Below are positions 12,248 to 30,049 of a stretch of DNA of 64,000 bases, piece by piece; position 1 is the first letter of the stretch; the number at the start of each line of letters is the position of its first letter. A program made the translations under genes and the position numbers. The stretch is from the NCBI RefSeq assembly GCF_031755915.1, contig NC_083386.1:1729501-1793500 (forward strand), given 5' to 3'. The notes under the pieces are model-generated. The model had not been told where the DNA came from and searched no databases. It saw only the letters and a program-made list of their open reading frames with translations. The stretch comes from Ziziphus jujuba. Its lineage: Eukaryota; Streptophyta; Magnoliopsida; Rosales; Rhamnaceae.

Positions 12248-12519
12248 ATATGGTTAGCTAGGGAGGCACTAAGGTGTCAGCTTCCCATTCGTTGATTAAA
12301 TTTTTTTTTTCTTTTGGATGTCAATTTCAGCGGCTCATCAAACTATTATACTATATTTGGTCGAGAGCTGGCTTCTTGAAACAATCAACAATCAATTCAA
12401 CGAGCTTGACTTTGAACACTTCTTTGCTTTTATTTTTATTTTTATCGACTGTTACACTTAAGATAAAGTCTAACCTGCAAAACTTGTTATTGAGGACCAA
12501 TGATATTCATAGGTTGGTT

Positions 12520-12625
12520 GGAGAGACTTGTTAACACATAGGCAGATGCCTAGGAACACAGGAGGACTCAGAATACACGACCTCCTTTCCACGAAACCAC
12601 TTGAGCATTAATCCCTTTAGAATTT
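12520..12625 (-). repeat. Possible tRNA-derived SINE relic upstream of CRK1
   Basis: On the minus strand, CTCAAGTGGTTTCGTGG followed by GGAGGTCGTGTATTCTGAGT resembles a tRNA-like A box and a mutated B box (GGTTCGAGTCC type). It also occurs upstream of CRK4 (about 63365-63475) but not upstream of CRK3. The identification is weak. Confidence 0.3.
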
Positions 12626-12672
12626 GAAGCAGGTAGAATTTCAATATAATTTATACATTATATTGGTAAGAA

Positions 12673-16583
<3,911 letters not shown>

Positions 16584-16918
16584 TCATGGCCGACAAGTAT
16601 GGATAAAAGATTTTGAATATACATACGTTGTTATATATCTCATCCTCATGAACAAAAAATAGATTTTGTCTCATATTAGCATTTTTTTTTTTTTGTGGTT
16701 TTTTATGCAAAGGAATAATAAATAATGAAGATATTATAGAAACGCAAGAAATAGTGGACAAAAAAGAAAGAGTTCCAAGGGTCCAATCTTCTGATACATG
16801 CTAACAAATCGTCCATACAAATTCAGTATATTTACCTGTGGGGCCAAAATATAAAAGTACGTTTTCACGAACGTAACAAAATAAAATATACAATAGTTTT
16901 GGGACAATTTTAGGCTGG

Positions 16919-17878
16919 ACTCCAGGTTGGTTGAGGCAATTGTAGAAGATATTCTTTGGAAATCGAACTGCTTATCACCATGTGATGTTTGCATAGTTGG
17001 CCTTTTAGACATGGTTGGTATAGGAAAGACAAGAATTGCTGGTGTTCTGTTTCAGTTGCTGTCTACTCAATTTGAAAGCTCTTACTTTCACAAAGATGGT
17101 AGAGAAAAATCGGAGAGAGGCGAACTAGATTAGTGGCACAAGGAACTTCTTTCTGCATAATTAGAGGACTAGAATCGTAATGTGAGCAATTCATATGTAG
17201 AATCAATGTTTGTTAGAAGAAGGCTCCGGCGTAAAAGGATCCAAGTTGTTTGAGATGATTTGGATAATTTAAACCAATTTAAAAGTTTAGTCAAATTGTG
17301 CATAATCTATTTGGCCCTGTAAGTAGAATCATTGTGATAACTAGAGATGTTCATGTGCTTAATAATATTAATTCTCCTGTACAGAGGATGGAAGAACCTG
17401 ACAGTGATGAAGCTCTTCCACTCTTTCGTTTGAATGCTTTTAGTACATGTTCCCCTGCAACAGATTACTCAGAGTTGTCAAGAGGGTGGTAGATTAATGG
17501 CAAAAGCATTCAATTAGCTCTTGAAGTAATGGATTCCTTCCTTAGTGACAAGACCAAACAAGAATGTGAAAGTGCATTAAGTAAATTGAAGACACTCCCA
17601 ACCACAATATTCATAATGTTTTGAGAATAAGGCATGACAGTTTGCTGACAAAGTGAAAGTTTTATTTCTTGATATTGATTGTTTCTTTAAAGGGGACGAT
17701 ATAAAAATTGTTTAGAAAGTATTAGATGGTTGTGGTTTGTTTGTAGACATAGGGATAAGTATACTCAACTCAAGCACAAGTCTCTAATAACAGTCAACCA
17801 CAACCAACAACCAACTACAAATGCATATGATCTGATACAAGAGATATTGGGAAATTATTCGCCAATAATGTCTTAATG
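16919..17878 (+). pseudogene. TIR-less TNL relic (NB-ARC only)
   Basis: It begins at the start of the NB-ARC exon (RLVEAIVEDILW) and keeps a damaged P-loop (DMVGIGKTRIAG for GMGGIGKTT), SRIIVITRDVHVLNN (RNBS-B), and NAFSTCSPATDYSELS. It contains several stops and indels, for example TAG near 17131. No TIR exon lies upstream; the 3' end of CRK1 does. It ends in MHD-region text (MHMI/LIQEILG-like, about 17820-17870) and joins directly to the intron before the CRK2 transmembrane exon, so its LRR half and the CRK2 ectodomain were lost in one rearrangement. Confidence 0.85.
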
Positions 17879-17889
17879 CATAAGCATAA

Positions 17890-20537
<2,648 letters not shown>

Positions 20538-20831
20538 ATTGATGTATTTCTCATCGATCATGGAGAAAAACTAGATTTTGTCTCATATTTCTTGTAATTT
20601 TCTTTGCAAAATGCATTTTTTTTTCCAATTCATAGGAATAATACAATACTGAAGAGAATATGGATATGCAAGCAAGAAATTATAGACCAAAAGAAAGAGT
20701 TTCAAGAGTCCAATCTCCTAATATATGCTAAAAAATGGTCCATAAAAGTTCAGAATATTTACCTTTGGGGCCAAAATAGAAAAGTGCATTTTCACAACAT
20801 AGCACAAGAAAATATATATTAGTTTTGCTAC

Positions 20832-23620
20832 AATTTTAGGCTGGACTCCAGGTTGGATGAGGCAATTGTAGAAAATATTCTATGAAAATTGAATCGTATA
20901 TTACCTCCACAAAATGAAAATATGATGATCGTTTTGAGGGCTAAATTGCAATCCACAAAAGCTATGCACAAATTAAATTCTTACTACGCATTGGTACTCC
21001 GGATGTTTGCGTAGTTGGTCTTTTAGGCAATTGCTGGTGTTCTGTTTCAGATGCTGTCTTCTTAATTTGAGAACTCTTACTTTCTCCAAGATGTTAGAGA
21101 AAGATCAGAGCGAAGCTAATTAGATTATTGGCATAAGTAACTTCATTCTGCATTATTAGAGGGTGAAAATCCCAATATGAGAAATTCAAATATAGAATCA
21201 ACTTTCTTTAGAAGATCGGCTCCAGGGTAAAATGGTCCCAGCTAATTGTTTTTGATAATGGTTTTTGATGATATGGATAAACCAAGCCAATTTAAAAGTT
21301 TAGTCAAGGTGCGGAAGTAGAATCATTGTAGCAACTAGAGATGTAGGTGTGCTTAACAATATCAATGCACATATACAGAGGGTGGAAAAACCGAACCATG
21401 TTGAAGCTCTTCAACTCTTTCATGTGAATGCTTTTTAGTACATGCTCTCCTGCAACAGATTACCTAGAGTTGAGTGTCACAAAAGGTGGTAGATTGTGCC
21501 AAAGACATTCCATTAGCTCATCCTTTCCTTGGTGGCAAGAGCAAACAAGAATGGGAAATTGCATCGAGTAAATTGAAGATGACTCCCAGCAATGATATTC
21601 ATAATGTTTTGAGAATAAGCCATGACGGTTTAGCTGACAAAGCGAAAGATTATTTCTTGATATTGAGCGTTTATTTTAAGGGAAGGATGTAAGTAATGTG
21701 CAGAAAACGTTAGATGGTTGTGGTTTGTTTGTAAACATAGGGATAAGGATTGTCAAGGAGAAGTCTCTTATAACAGTCAACCACAACCAACAACAAATGC
21801 ATATGATCTGATAATACAAGAGATATAGGGAAATAGTTCGCCAATAATATCTTAAAGAGCCTGGAAATCATAGTAGACTATGCATTGCTGATGGTGTCTA
21901 TCATGTATTAAAGAAGAATTCTGTACGATGAAAATGCTCTGACTATGTTGAAAATTTGCATAAAATTTTCTAAAAGGAATCATTTGGAAAAATGACTCTC
22001 CAAATGATTAAGTGTCAGACGTAATATTTATCAAATTCCTTAGATGTTGCATCTCTCATTTATTATTCGTTGTTTAATATTTTCAGGGAACAAAAATAGT
22101 TAAAGGTATATTCCAAGACGTGAATAATATTGGAGTGGTAGAACTGAGTACTCTGACCTTTTCAAACATGCATAATCCAAGGTTACTCAAACTTTATAAT
22201 CATAAAAAAGGAGATTGTGTAGAAGTACAAAGTTCGCCTTCCAAATCAAGGTCTTGAGTATCTTCTTGATACTCTTACAAATCTCTTCTGGAAGGAATTT
22301 CTATTTGTTACAGAATCTTGAAAATTTAAGAAAGACTGATCTTAGCTACTCTGTGCATCTGACTCAAACCCCAAGTCTCTCTCTGGCTTCAGATTTGGAA
22401 AGCATAAATCTTGAGAAATATACAAGTTTTCTTGAATTTCCTTCACATTTTCAATAACTCAGCAAGGTTGCATATATGAATATAAGATACTGCTCAAATC
22501 TTGAAATCCTTTCTGAGATACCATACCACAGTTCTTAGTTTTAGGTGGGACTGCAGTTGAACAATTGGCCCTCATTTTTGTGTCTCTAAAAACTTTGTCA
22601 TTTGGATCTAGAAAAAGTTGCAGGCCTTGAGAATTTTTCCAGAAGTACTTTCAAGCCCAACTTCCAAGAATCCTTAGATTTGACCAGGACATATATTTGA
22701 ACTTTGCCCTCATCATTTATGCATTTGACAAGCCTCATTGAGTTGGATCTTCAAGGTTATGCAAGTTTTATGTCAATTCCACCCAGTGGTAACATTTCTT
22801 CATTGGAATGTCCAATGATCCATGTATGACCAAAGCATTTGGAACGTTCCCTGTTTCTTGGTTCACAAGGAACTTCAACAACTAAAGAGTTAGTACCAAT
22901 CCGATACAACATATACTGCTTATATGGTCTCGAATGGTTTCTCCCCTCCTGATGTTTAAGGCCTTTCAAGTTGCCTAATCTCCCTGATGATTTCTGCTTT
23001 AGTTATGATCTAAGTTTAATTTACAGCACTAATAGACTAGTAGTCCCTGATTGTCTCAGCTTTTCAGAATCTTCACAAAGTTCGAATCAAAGTGGGAGCA
23101 ATATTGAGGGCCTACCTTCAAGCATCAAGCTGCTTTGTGAGCTGAACTGCCTTCACATAAGCAATTGCAAGAGCCTTGAATCTTTACCAGATCATCTTCT
23201 ATTGTTTCTATAGCATGCTGCATGTCATTGGAGAAACCGCCAAGTTTAAGTGCTGCACTACTACAGAGAGGTTAAGACCAAAATGAAATAATAAAACCAG
23301 TTGATTAGGATTTTATATTTTTTAACTGCCCAAAATTGGATCAGACTTCAAAGAAGAACATAACAGATGATGCACAGCTCGGAATTTTGTGCCACCACCT
23401 GTGTATGTAAGTTGATCTCTTTTTCCTTCTCAAATTGTCAGAATTTATATATATATATATATATATATAAAATAGTACTAGTTACTTGTTAGACAATGGA
23501 TATCTATGATCTCCATCTAACAAGTTAATTATTATAATCATTTGGTGTAGGAATCCCTTACATATCACCTAGAGTTGGTACATGTTGCCAAGGAAGTGAA
23601 ATTCCAATGTAACTATCACT
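20832..23620 (+). pseudogene. TIR-less TNL relic (NB-ARC, LRR and C-terminal region)
   Basis: This relic is collinear with the full-length TNL. The NB-ARC exon is at about 20838-21940 (P-loop deleted; KDIPLAHPFLGG from the GLPL region; DGLADKAKDYFL). The LRR exons are at about 22087-22260 and 22310-23260. The C-terminal exon text (about 23320-23400 and 23585-23615) ends in CCQGSEIPM-like residues. Many stops and frameshifts are present. The TIR exon is absent, and the sequence before it is CRK 3'-flank, as at 16919 and 49862. It lies directly upstream of the SPH relic and the full-length TNL. Confidence 0.85.
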
Positions 23621-23722
23621 CTTAACATTTTTTTTTTTTTTTTTGTGAGTATATATTTAATAATCCCAAAAAATTCATCAGCCATTAATCTTTGTAAGCC
23701 CCTGCAAATTAATCCACACCCA

Positions 23723-24033
23723 ATGAAGCCTTCCAGCAGTACCATTACTTCTATTCTCTTTGTGTTCTTAGCTCTATGTACAAGCTAACTCACTCTTTAT
23801 TCAACCAAATCTACCACTATTTATTCCAAGAGTTCCATGTCCATATATTCAACTGCTTCAATAATGAGATTCTTTGAAGCTCATTGTAAATCAAAAGATA
23901 AGGATTTGGGGATTCAATAAAGGCCTGTAGGCGATCAATTTCAATGGAATTTTCAAACAATTTCTTTTTCGATACAACCCTTTTCTTTTGCAACTTGTGG
24001 TGGTGGTCCGAAGGGCTTTGTTCTTTTAAGGTA
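23723..24033 (+). pseudogene. S-protein-homologue (SPH, plant self-incompatibility S1 family) relic
   Basis: It has an ATG with a signal-peptide-like start (MKPSSSTITSILFVFLALC), a stop, then in a later stretch AHCKSKDKDLGIQ, the S1-family hallmark HCKSKDDDLG. VGDQFQWNF follows, and in a shifted frame FFDTTLFFCNLWW. Order and spacing fit the single S1 domain of small secreted SPH proteins. At least one stop near 23784, one at about 23918 and one frameshift near 23960 disable it. SPH proteins are small secreted proteins, some of them used as the female determinant in poppy self-incompatibility; a role here cannot be inferred. Confidence 0.8.
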
Positions 24034-25184
24034 AAAAATTTATGCTCACGCTGTAAATGTTTTACGGGTGCTTTTTATAGCAAAATCTAGTAAATGAAAT
24101 TATGGATGAAATATATTATATATTTTATAAGAATATATTAACAATAATTATAGTGAGCAATTGGTACATATTTTAGTCGAATTTTGTAGGCAATATTCTA
24201 AAAGGCGAGAAAGACGTTCCTAGACATAAAAAGCCTCGCATATGACCTAGGCGTGGAAGAATGTGGTTAACGGTGCTTTCACTGTCTAAAGACAGCCTAG
24301 GCGTGGCCTTTTCCCAACCAAAAAAGAAAAAAAAAAAAAAAAAAAAGGAGTTAAGATATAATTTAATAAAAAGAAAAAAAAAAAGAAATTCATATGCTTA
24401 CGAACAAATGAAAATCTATGGTGCTCAAATTGAAATAAAGGAGTCTACGAAAAATAATTTTGCATATGATTACATAGAAGATGAATTAAATGAAAAGGAT
24501 AATGAATTGGAATTCTATAAATAATTAGACAAAAGATAGATTTTAGTGAAATCTAAATTGTATAATTGTAAATTATTAAGATTTTGTTTATTTATTTATT
24601 TATTTTGTAAAACCTGAAAACTACAAAGATTTCATGAATCTGTTGAATGGGATACATTAAGGAGATATAAACTTATATAGAGGTTAAATTTCAAAATACA
24701 TATTGTTTTATGGATTTAACGGTTTTAAAATAAAATAATAATAAAACGCCTATATTTACATCTAAATTTGATGGGTTTGCCACCCATACTCCTTTTAGAA
24801 CTTTGTAGTAGGAAGCAGATGACAGTACTAATCTGCTCTAATCCAATCCAGTACCAAACCACCAACCTCGATAATGCTGGACAGCTTATTTGGATTTTAC
24901 GGGATTATTTTGAAATCCCATCTTTATAGTCCCAAAAACTTTTCTTTGACATTTACCCAAAAAAAAAAAAAAAAAAACCAACTTTTCTTTGACGCCAAAC
25001 AGTTGCTCAGGACTAATGGTCACCAGTCACCAATATATAATTTAAAAAAGAAAAGTAGTCTACTCTTTTTAAAGTACACAAAAGTCATGTATGATAATAA
25101 TTAATTAATTCTCTACAGTTTGGACTTTGTCATCACCATCGAAGACTTTACCAGATCTTAAAATTTTGGAATTGCAGGGAGTAA
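24034..25184. other. Intergenic region upstream of the full-length TNL
   Basis: It is AT-rich with poly-A runs at about 24326-24345 and 24960-24977. The phrase CCTAGGCGTGG occurs twice (24247 and 24296). TATATAATTT at about 25032, roughly 150 bp before the TNL start, could be a TATA box. No gene was recognised. Confidence 0.5.
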
Positions 25185-27125
25185 ATGAAAATGGCTTCTT
25201 CTTCTTCTTCTTCTTGTTACCCTCCTTCTTTACCTGCGGCTATGGCCTGTCAAGAAAAGTACGATGTGTTTCTGAGTTTCAGGGGTCAAGACACTCGCGA
25301 TAATTTTACAAGTCATCTTTATGAAGCTTTAAATCGGAAGAAAATCTACACATACATGGATCACAGACTTGACAGAGGAGATGAAATTTCACCAGCACTT
25401 GCCAGAGCAATCCAGGAATCAAAGCTCTCTGTTATCGTTTTCTTCAAAAGCTATGCAAATTCCTCATGGTGCTTGACTGAACTCGTGCACATACTCCAAT
25501 GCAGGAGAAGCAATGGACAGCTTGTTATACCAGTCTTCTACGACATAGATCCATCCCATGTACGAAAACAGGAGGGGAATTTTGGACAAGCTTTTTCGCA
25601 ACTTGAAGTGCGTTTCAAAGCGACCAATATGGACTTGGTCAAACAATGGAGGGCTGCTTTGGAAGAAGCAGCTAATCTGTGTGGGTGGGATTCGGAGGTC
25701 ACTAGGTAAGCCTTACCCCTTTTTTTTTTTTTTTTGTTTTTTTTTTCTCTCTAATTGATCTGTCAACTATCGAAGTTATATATTGCTGGAAATATTTATA
25801 ACCTCATCATGTATATGAAAGATTTATGACATTAACTACCTGGAAACTTTTGATTTAATTTTGATTTTGAGCATCTCTGGTTTCTTAATTTTCTATGTTC
25901 TTATATATGTATGATTGTTTTATCAATATATTGGTCTAACACAATTCTCTGGTTTCTATTTACTTCATTCTAAAATTTTGCAAATCATTGATATTTTTGG
26001 TTCGAATATGTTAGCCCCGATTCGAGATTGGTTCAGGCAATTGTAGAAGATATTTTATGGAAATTGAACTACATATCACCATGTGATCATTTTGAAGACT
26101 TGGTCGGAATCGACAAACGCTATGAACAAATTAAATCCTTGCTGTGCGTGGGCTCTCCAGATGTTCGCATCGTTGGTCTTTTAGGCATGGGTGGTATCGG
26201 AAAGACAACAATTGCTGGTGTTCTGTTTCAGTTGCTGTCTTGTCAGTTTGAGAGCTGTTACTTTCTCAAAGGTGTTAGAGAAAAATCAGAGAAAGGTGAA
26301 CTAGATTTTTGGCGAAAGGAACTTCTTTCTGAACTATTAGAGGACAACAATCTTAACATGAGCAATTCATATATAGAATCAACTTTTGTTAGGAGAAGAC
26401 TCCAGCGTAAAAGAGCCCTGGTTGTTTTTGATGATGTGGATAAACCAAGCCAATTTAAAAGTTTGGTCAAAGTGCATGATCTATTTGGTCCTGGAAGTAG
26501 AATCATTGTAACAACCAGAGATGAACATGTGCTTAATAATATCAATGCTCATATACACAGGGTAGAAGAACTGAGTAATGATGAAGCTCTTCAACTCTTA
26601 CATTTGAATGCTTTTCATACATGCTCTCCTGCAACAGATTACTCAGAGTTGTCACAAAGGGTGGTAGATTATGCCAAAGGAATTCCATTAGCTCTTGAAG
26701 TCATGGGTTCCTTCCTTAGTGACAAGAATATACAAGAATGGGAAAGTGCATTGGGAAAATTGAAGACGACTTCCAACCAAGATATTCATAATGTTCTAAG
26801 AATAAGTTATGACAGATTAGATCAAAAAGAGAAAGATTTGTTTCTTGATATCGCATGTTTCTTTAAAGGGGAGGACGTAAATAATGCACAGAAAGTCTTA
26901 GATGGTTGTGGTTTCTATGTAGACATAGGACTAAAAATTCTCAAGCACAAGTCTCTCATAACAATGGAAAACAACATACTACAGATGCATGATTTGATAC
27001 AGGAGATGGGTTGGGAAATTGTTCGACAAGAATGTATTAAGGAGCCTGGAAGCCTGATGCAGCTGCAATATATTAGTTTCCTGTCTAAACGCAGCGTTTT
27101 ATTTCCTTTTACTTTTCCTTGCTGA
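25185..27125 (+). CDS. Potential truncated TIR-NB (TN) protein from the interrupted TNL
   Basis: From the interrupted gene, exon 1 (25185-25705) spliced to 26015-27125 stays open for 543 codons. It runs through the whole TIR and NB-ARC, ends about two dozen residues into the gypsy 5' LTR and stops at 27123-27125. The LTR could supply a polyadenylation signal. TIR-NB proteins without LRRs exist as natural immune components in Arabidopsis, so a product is possible. Whether this one is made is inference. ATG at 25191 (Met3) is an alternative start. Confidence 0.6.
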
Positions 27126-27382
27126 TATGGCTTGTTTTGTTATTTTAATTGCTGAGGTGGCTTCATGCCTTTTAACATTCACCCTGCGTGGTGACAAAGA
27201 GGGATATAAAAAGTAGTTGTAAAAAAAGACAGATTTGGTAATTTTTCTGGAAATAGACTGAAAATGCTTGTTTTCTCTCATTCTTCGTGACTCATACTGG
27301 AATTGGACCAGAGTTGGATCTGGACAGGAATGAGAGCCTGAGATCTGCTCCTTGGTAATTCCCTCTAGGATTTTCTGCATCA
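27055..27382 (+). repeat. 5' LTR of the gypsy element
   Basis: It starts TGATGCAGCTGC and ends TTCTGCATCA. It differs from the 3' LTR at four sites I could see (near 27167, 27284, 27319 and 27340). Confidence 0.93.
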
Positions 27383-27386
27383 AAAT

Positions 27387-27400
27387 TGGTATCAGAGCCC
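27387..27400 (+). other. Primer-binding site (initiator Met tRNA)
   Basis: TGGTATCAGAGCCC begins four bases after the 5' LTR. Confidence 0.85.
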
Positions 27401-27432
27401 ACAGGTCCCAGGTTATCCTCTCTGAAATTTCC

Positions 27433-28940
27433 ATGGCTGGTTCCAGTGAAAGCTCTCAACGAAATTCTGGCGAGGACCCAAGCTCGAAAATGCTCTTATC
27501 TGCTGTGGCTAAATTAGATCAGAAATTCGACACCCTTTCTAATGAGATTCGGCAACTCTGTGCTGCAATACATTCTGGTCTGACGTTGAAATCTGGAGCT
27601 GTTGGTTCTCATCTCCGAGAGCACTCCGGCCACCGATCTGCAGCAACACAGATGCCACAGACGCCCATTCCTTTGACACATCCAGCAGATCCACACCTCC
27701 AAGATTCGCCTCCTCCTCGAATTCCCAGAACTCAACACCGTCAATTTCTGGATGTTCAGCAACGTATTCCACTCTCAATCGACTCGGACTCGGAAGATGA
27801 GATGGAGACAATGGCCATGAATCGAGCCCCTCAAGCTGGTCCTAACAGGTATGCTCGAGACCACCAACCTTCAGACTACCGAATTAAAGTTGATATTCCA
27901 AATTTTGATGGGTCTCTGAATATTGAGGATTTTCTTGATTGGGTACAAACTGTTGAGTCTTTCTTTGAGTATATGTCCATACCGCAGGATAAACAGGTTC
28001 GTTTGGTGGCTTACAAATTCCGTGGGGGAGCCTCGGCATGGTGGGAACAGGTTCTGAGTAATAGACGAAAACAAGGAAAGGGTCCGATACAATCGTGGTC
28101 ACGGTTACGCCGAATGTTGAGAGCCAGATTTCTCCCCGTTGATTTTGAGCAAATCCTTTACCAGCAGTATCACCATTGCCACCAAGGTAACCGTTCTATT
28201 AGTGAGTATACTGAAGAATTTTATAGACTCAGTGCTCGGGTGAACTTGAATGAAAATGAAGGCCAACTAGTTGCTAGATATGTGGCTGGGTTACTTACTC
28301 CAATTCAAGAAAGAATAAAGCTTAGTCCTGTGTGGAATCTGAGTGAAGCTGTCAATTTAGCTTTCAAGATTGAAAAGCAAATTGAGAGGCATGTAACTAA
28401 AACACCAGCTAAATGGAAACCCATGAGTGAATTGTACCCACCAAAAATTAAATCACTATCACCAGCAGCACCTTACCAAAAGGCCACCCCTGCTGATAAT
28501 TCCATGAAAAATACCAGCAAACCCCAAAACCAACCCAACAGACCTTCAAATCCTTATGCCCGAAACTTTCCACTCAAGTGTTTCAAGTGTGGCCAGCAGG
28601 GTCACAAATCTAATGAATGTCCACTGCGTAAACAGGTTAATATAGTGGAGACTCAAGACGATTCGGGAGAAGAGTTTGCCACCGTGGGGGATGAAACCGA
28701 GTTGGTGGATGAAGACCAAGGTGAACCAGTTATTTGCATCATTCAGAAGCTATTGTTCTCTCCTAAACACCCCATGGAGCCTCAACGACATTCAATTTTC
28801 AAAACCAAATGTACTATCAACAAGAAGGTGTGTGAGGTGATTATAGACAGCGGGAGCAGCGAGAACATAGTGTCCAAGTCCTTGGTTAAAGCCTTGAAGC
28901 TTCCTACTATGAGTCACCCGAATCCTTACAAGGTGGGTTG
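27433..28940 (+). CDS. Gypsy gag and N-terminal protease, interrupted
   Basis: The first ATG after the primer site opens a frame of about 500 codons. A retrotransposon gag domain lies at about residues 150-330 (YKFRGGASAWW, LPVDFEQILYQQYH). A zinc knuckle CFKCGQQGHKSNEC (C-x2-C-x4-H-x4-C) and the protease active site IIDSGSSENI follow. The frame ends where the solo LTR is inserted after YKVG; it reads a short way into that LTR to 28986. The downstream frame from 30050 continues in phase after removing the insert, so gag and pol formed one ORF before the insertion. Confidence 0.9.
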
Positions 28941-30044
28941 TGATACGAACCTAGGACGACCTGCTCCTAAACCCGTATTATATTAGTCCAGATCTCAATT
29001 AAGTTCAAGTTCTAATGGAATGGACCTCAACCCCTAACCAACCTGTGGTTAGAAACCTTGGTATAATGTAGACGCCACAATAGGGGATGGAAAACCTATT
29101 GATAAGTCAAGCTAAAACAACCAATTCTCTAATGGTGTTTTAGGTGTTCTAAAAGAACAAAGAGATAATTAATCTCACAAGTATTTTCTCAATCAAATCA
29201 AAGTTGTATTCATATTGAAAAATAAGCCTTTAAATAGGCTTTGAAAGAAACAAAGTAAACCCTAAAAACCCTAGGTAAAACAGGCCACACAATAAAGAGT
29301 TCTATGGTGGCCGAAATTCTCACTCCTTTCCTAATCTAATTTGGATTAATTAATTTACAATGAAAATAATAAAATAATAACTTTCCTAAACTTATTTTTC
29401 CAGAAAATAAATAAATAAAAACTAAAAAGTAATGGTAATTTCCTAAAACAAAAAGTAGAATCAAATTAGGAAACTATAATACTAGCTTTTTGACTAAGTT
29501 GACTTTGACCAATCTTTGACCAAATTGAGCTCCAAATCAGCTTCTACATGCTTTGTAAGATGCCAAATAAACTGAATATGAAGGCCCACACGTTGCCTAT
29601 GCTTGGAAAAATAAGAAAAGGCTAATACAGTAAAATACAGTAAAGCCAGCAAGCAATACAGCAAATTCGCCAAATTGTTGATGCTATCCTTACAAGCCCT
29701 TTTTGATTGCATTTGAGGCTGCTTTAACATGATTCCATGACCTCTTAGGCATATGTATTGAACCCATAAATCATTGGAACCATTTCATACTTCCCGGACT
29801 CCAAAAATGTACCAAAACCGTCACCCGGGTCCATATCGGCTTCCACCACTTGGATGTTTAGAATAGGCTTTGTATCTTCAAGTATGGACAAGCTCTGTTG
29901 AGATTGATTACCCCATGTATAAATACTCCCAGGTTGTCATTAAATCTCTTAATTTGAGCTCTTGTGATTGGCCTAGTCTTCATCCGTGTCGAGTCAGCAC
30001 CCCAGCGGATTATCGGTTGAGCGGCCTCGGGCGGAATCACATCA
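28941..30044 (-). mobile_element. Nested solo LTR inside the gypsy protease
   Basis: This 1104 bp insert (TGATACGAACC...GGAATCACATCA) has a perfect target duplication GGTTG at 28936-28940 and 30045-30049. On the minus strand it reads like an LTR: a TATTTAAA box near 29232, and an end ..GGTTCGTATCA. Its minus-strand start carries a short open frame with TRPITRAQIKRFND, a phrase found near gypsy LTRs in plants. No second LTR or primer site is present, hence a solo LTR, younger than its gypsy host. Confidence 0.85.
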
Positions 30045-30049
30045 GGTTG

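Larger units (their letters stand above)
6890..12540 (+). repeat. Intergenic tandem module 3 (interrupted by the LTR element 7662-11307)
   Basis: The third module runs from the TTTAATGTATTTGCG stretch (about 6980) through CCATGCCTAG at the LTR insertion, and on to the direct upstream region of CRK1. It is paralogous to 61540-63320 and, from about 7410, to 44078-45270. A short extra repeat of TGTACTGAAAACTCA...TTGATATATTC lies inside it at about 7120-7160. Poly-TA and AC microsatellites lie at about 12000-12250. No gene was recognised here. Confidence 0.7.
1..12672 (+). repeat. Segmental duplication, copy A (upstream of CRK1)
   Basis: This block (TNL tail, SUVH relic, intergenic modules, CRK upstream region) is repeated in the same order at 56928-63521. 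Removing the solo LTR (1275-4148) and the LTR element (7662-11307), each with one target-site copy, leaves about 6.1 kb against about 6.0 kb in copy B. Similarity is high throughout by eye, with small indels. The gene-free parts at 660-1269, 4154-5390, 5460-7661 and 11313-12672 hold only this repeat. The short ORFs there are not conserved between copies. Confidence 0.85.

Noticed and set aside
12274..12534. 86-codon frame upstream of CRK1.
   Set aside because: The paralogous upstream regions of CRK3 and CRK4 do not keep this frame; it is non-coding promoter-side DNA.
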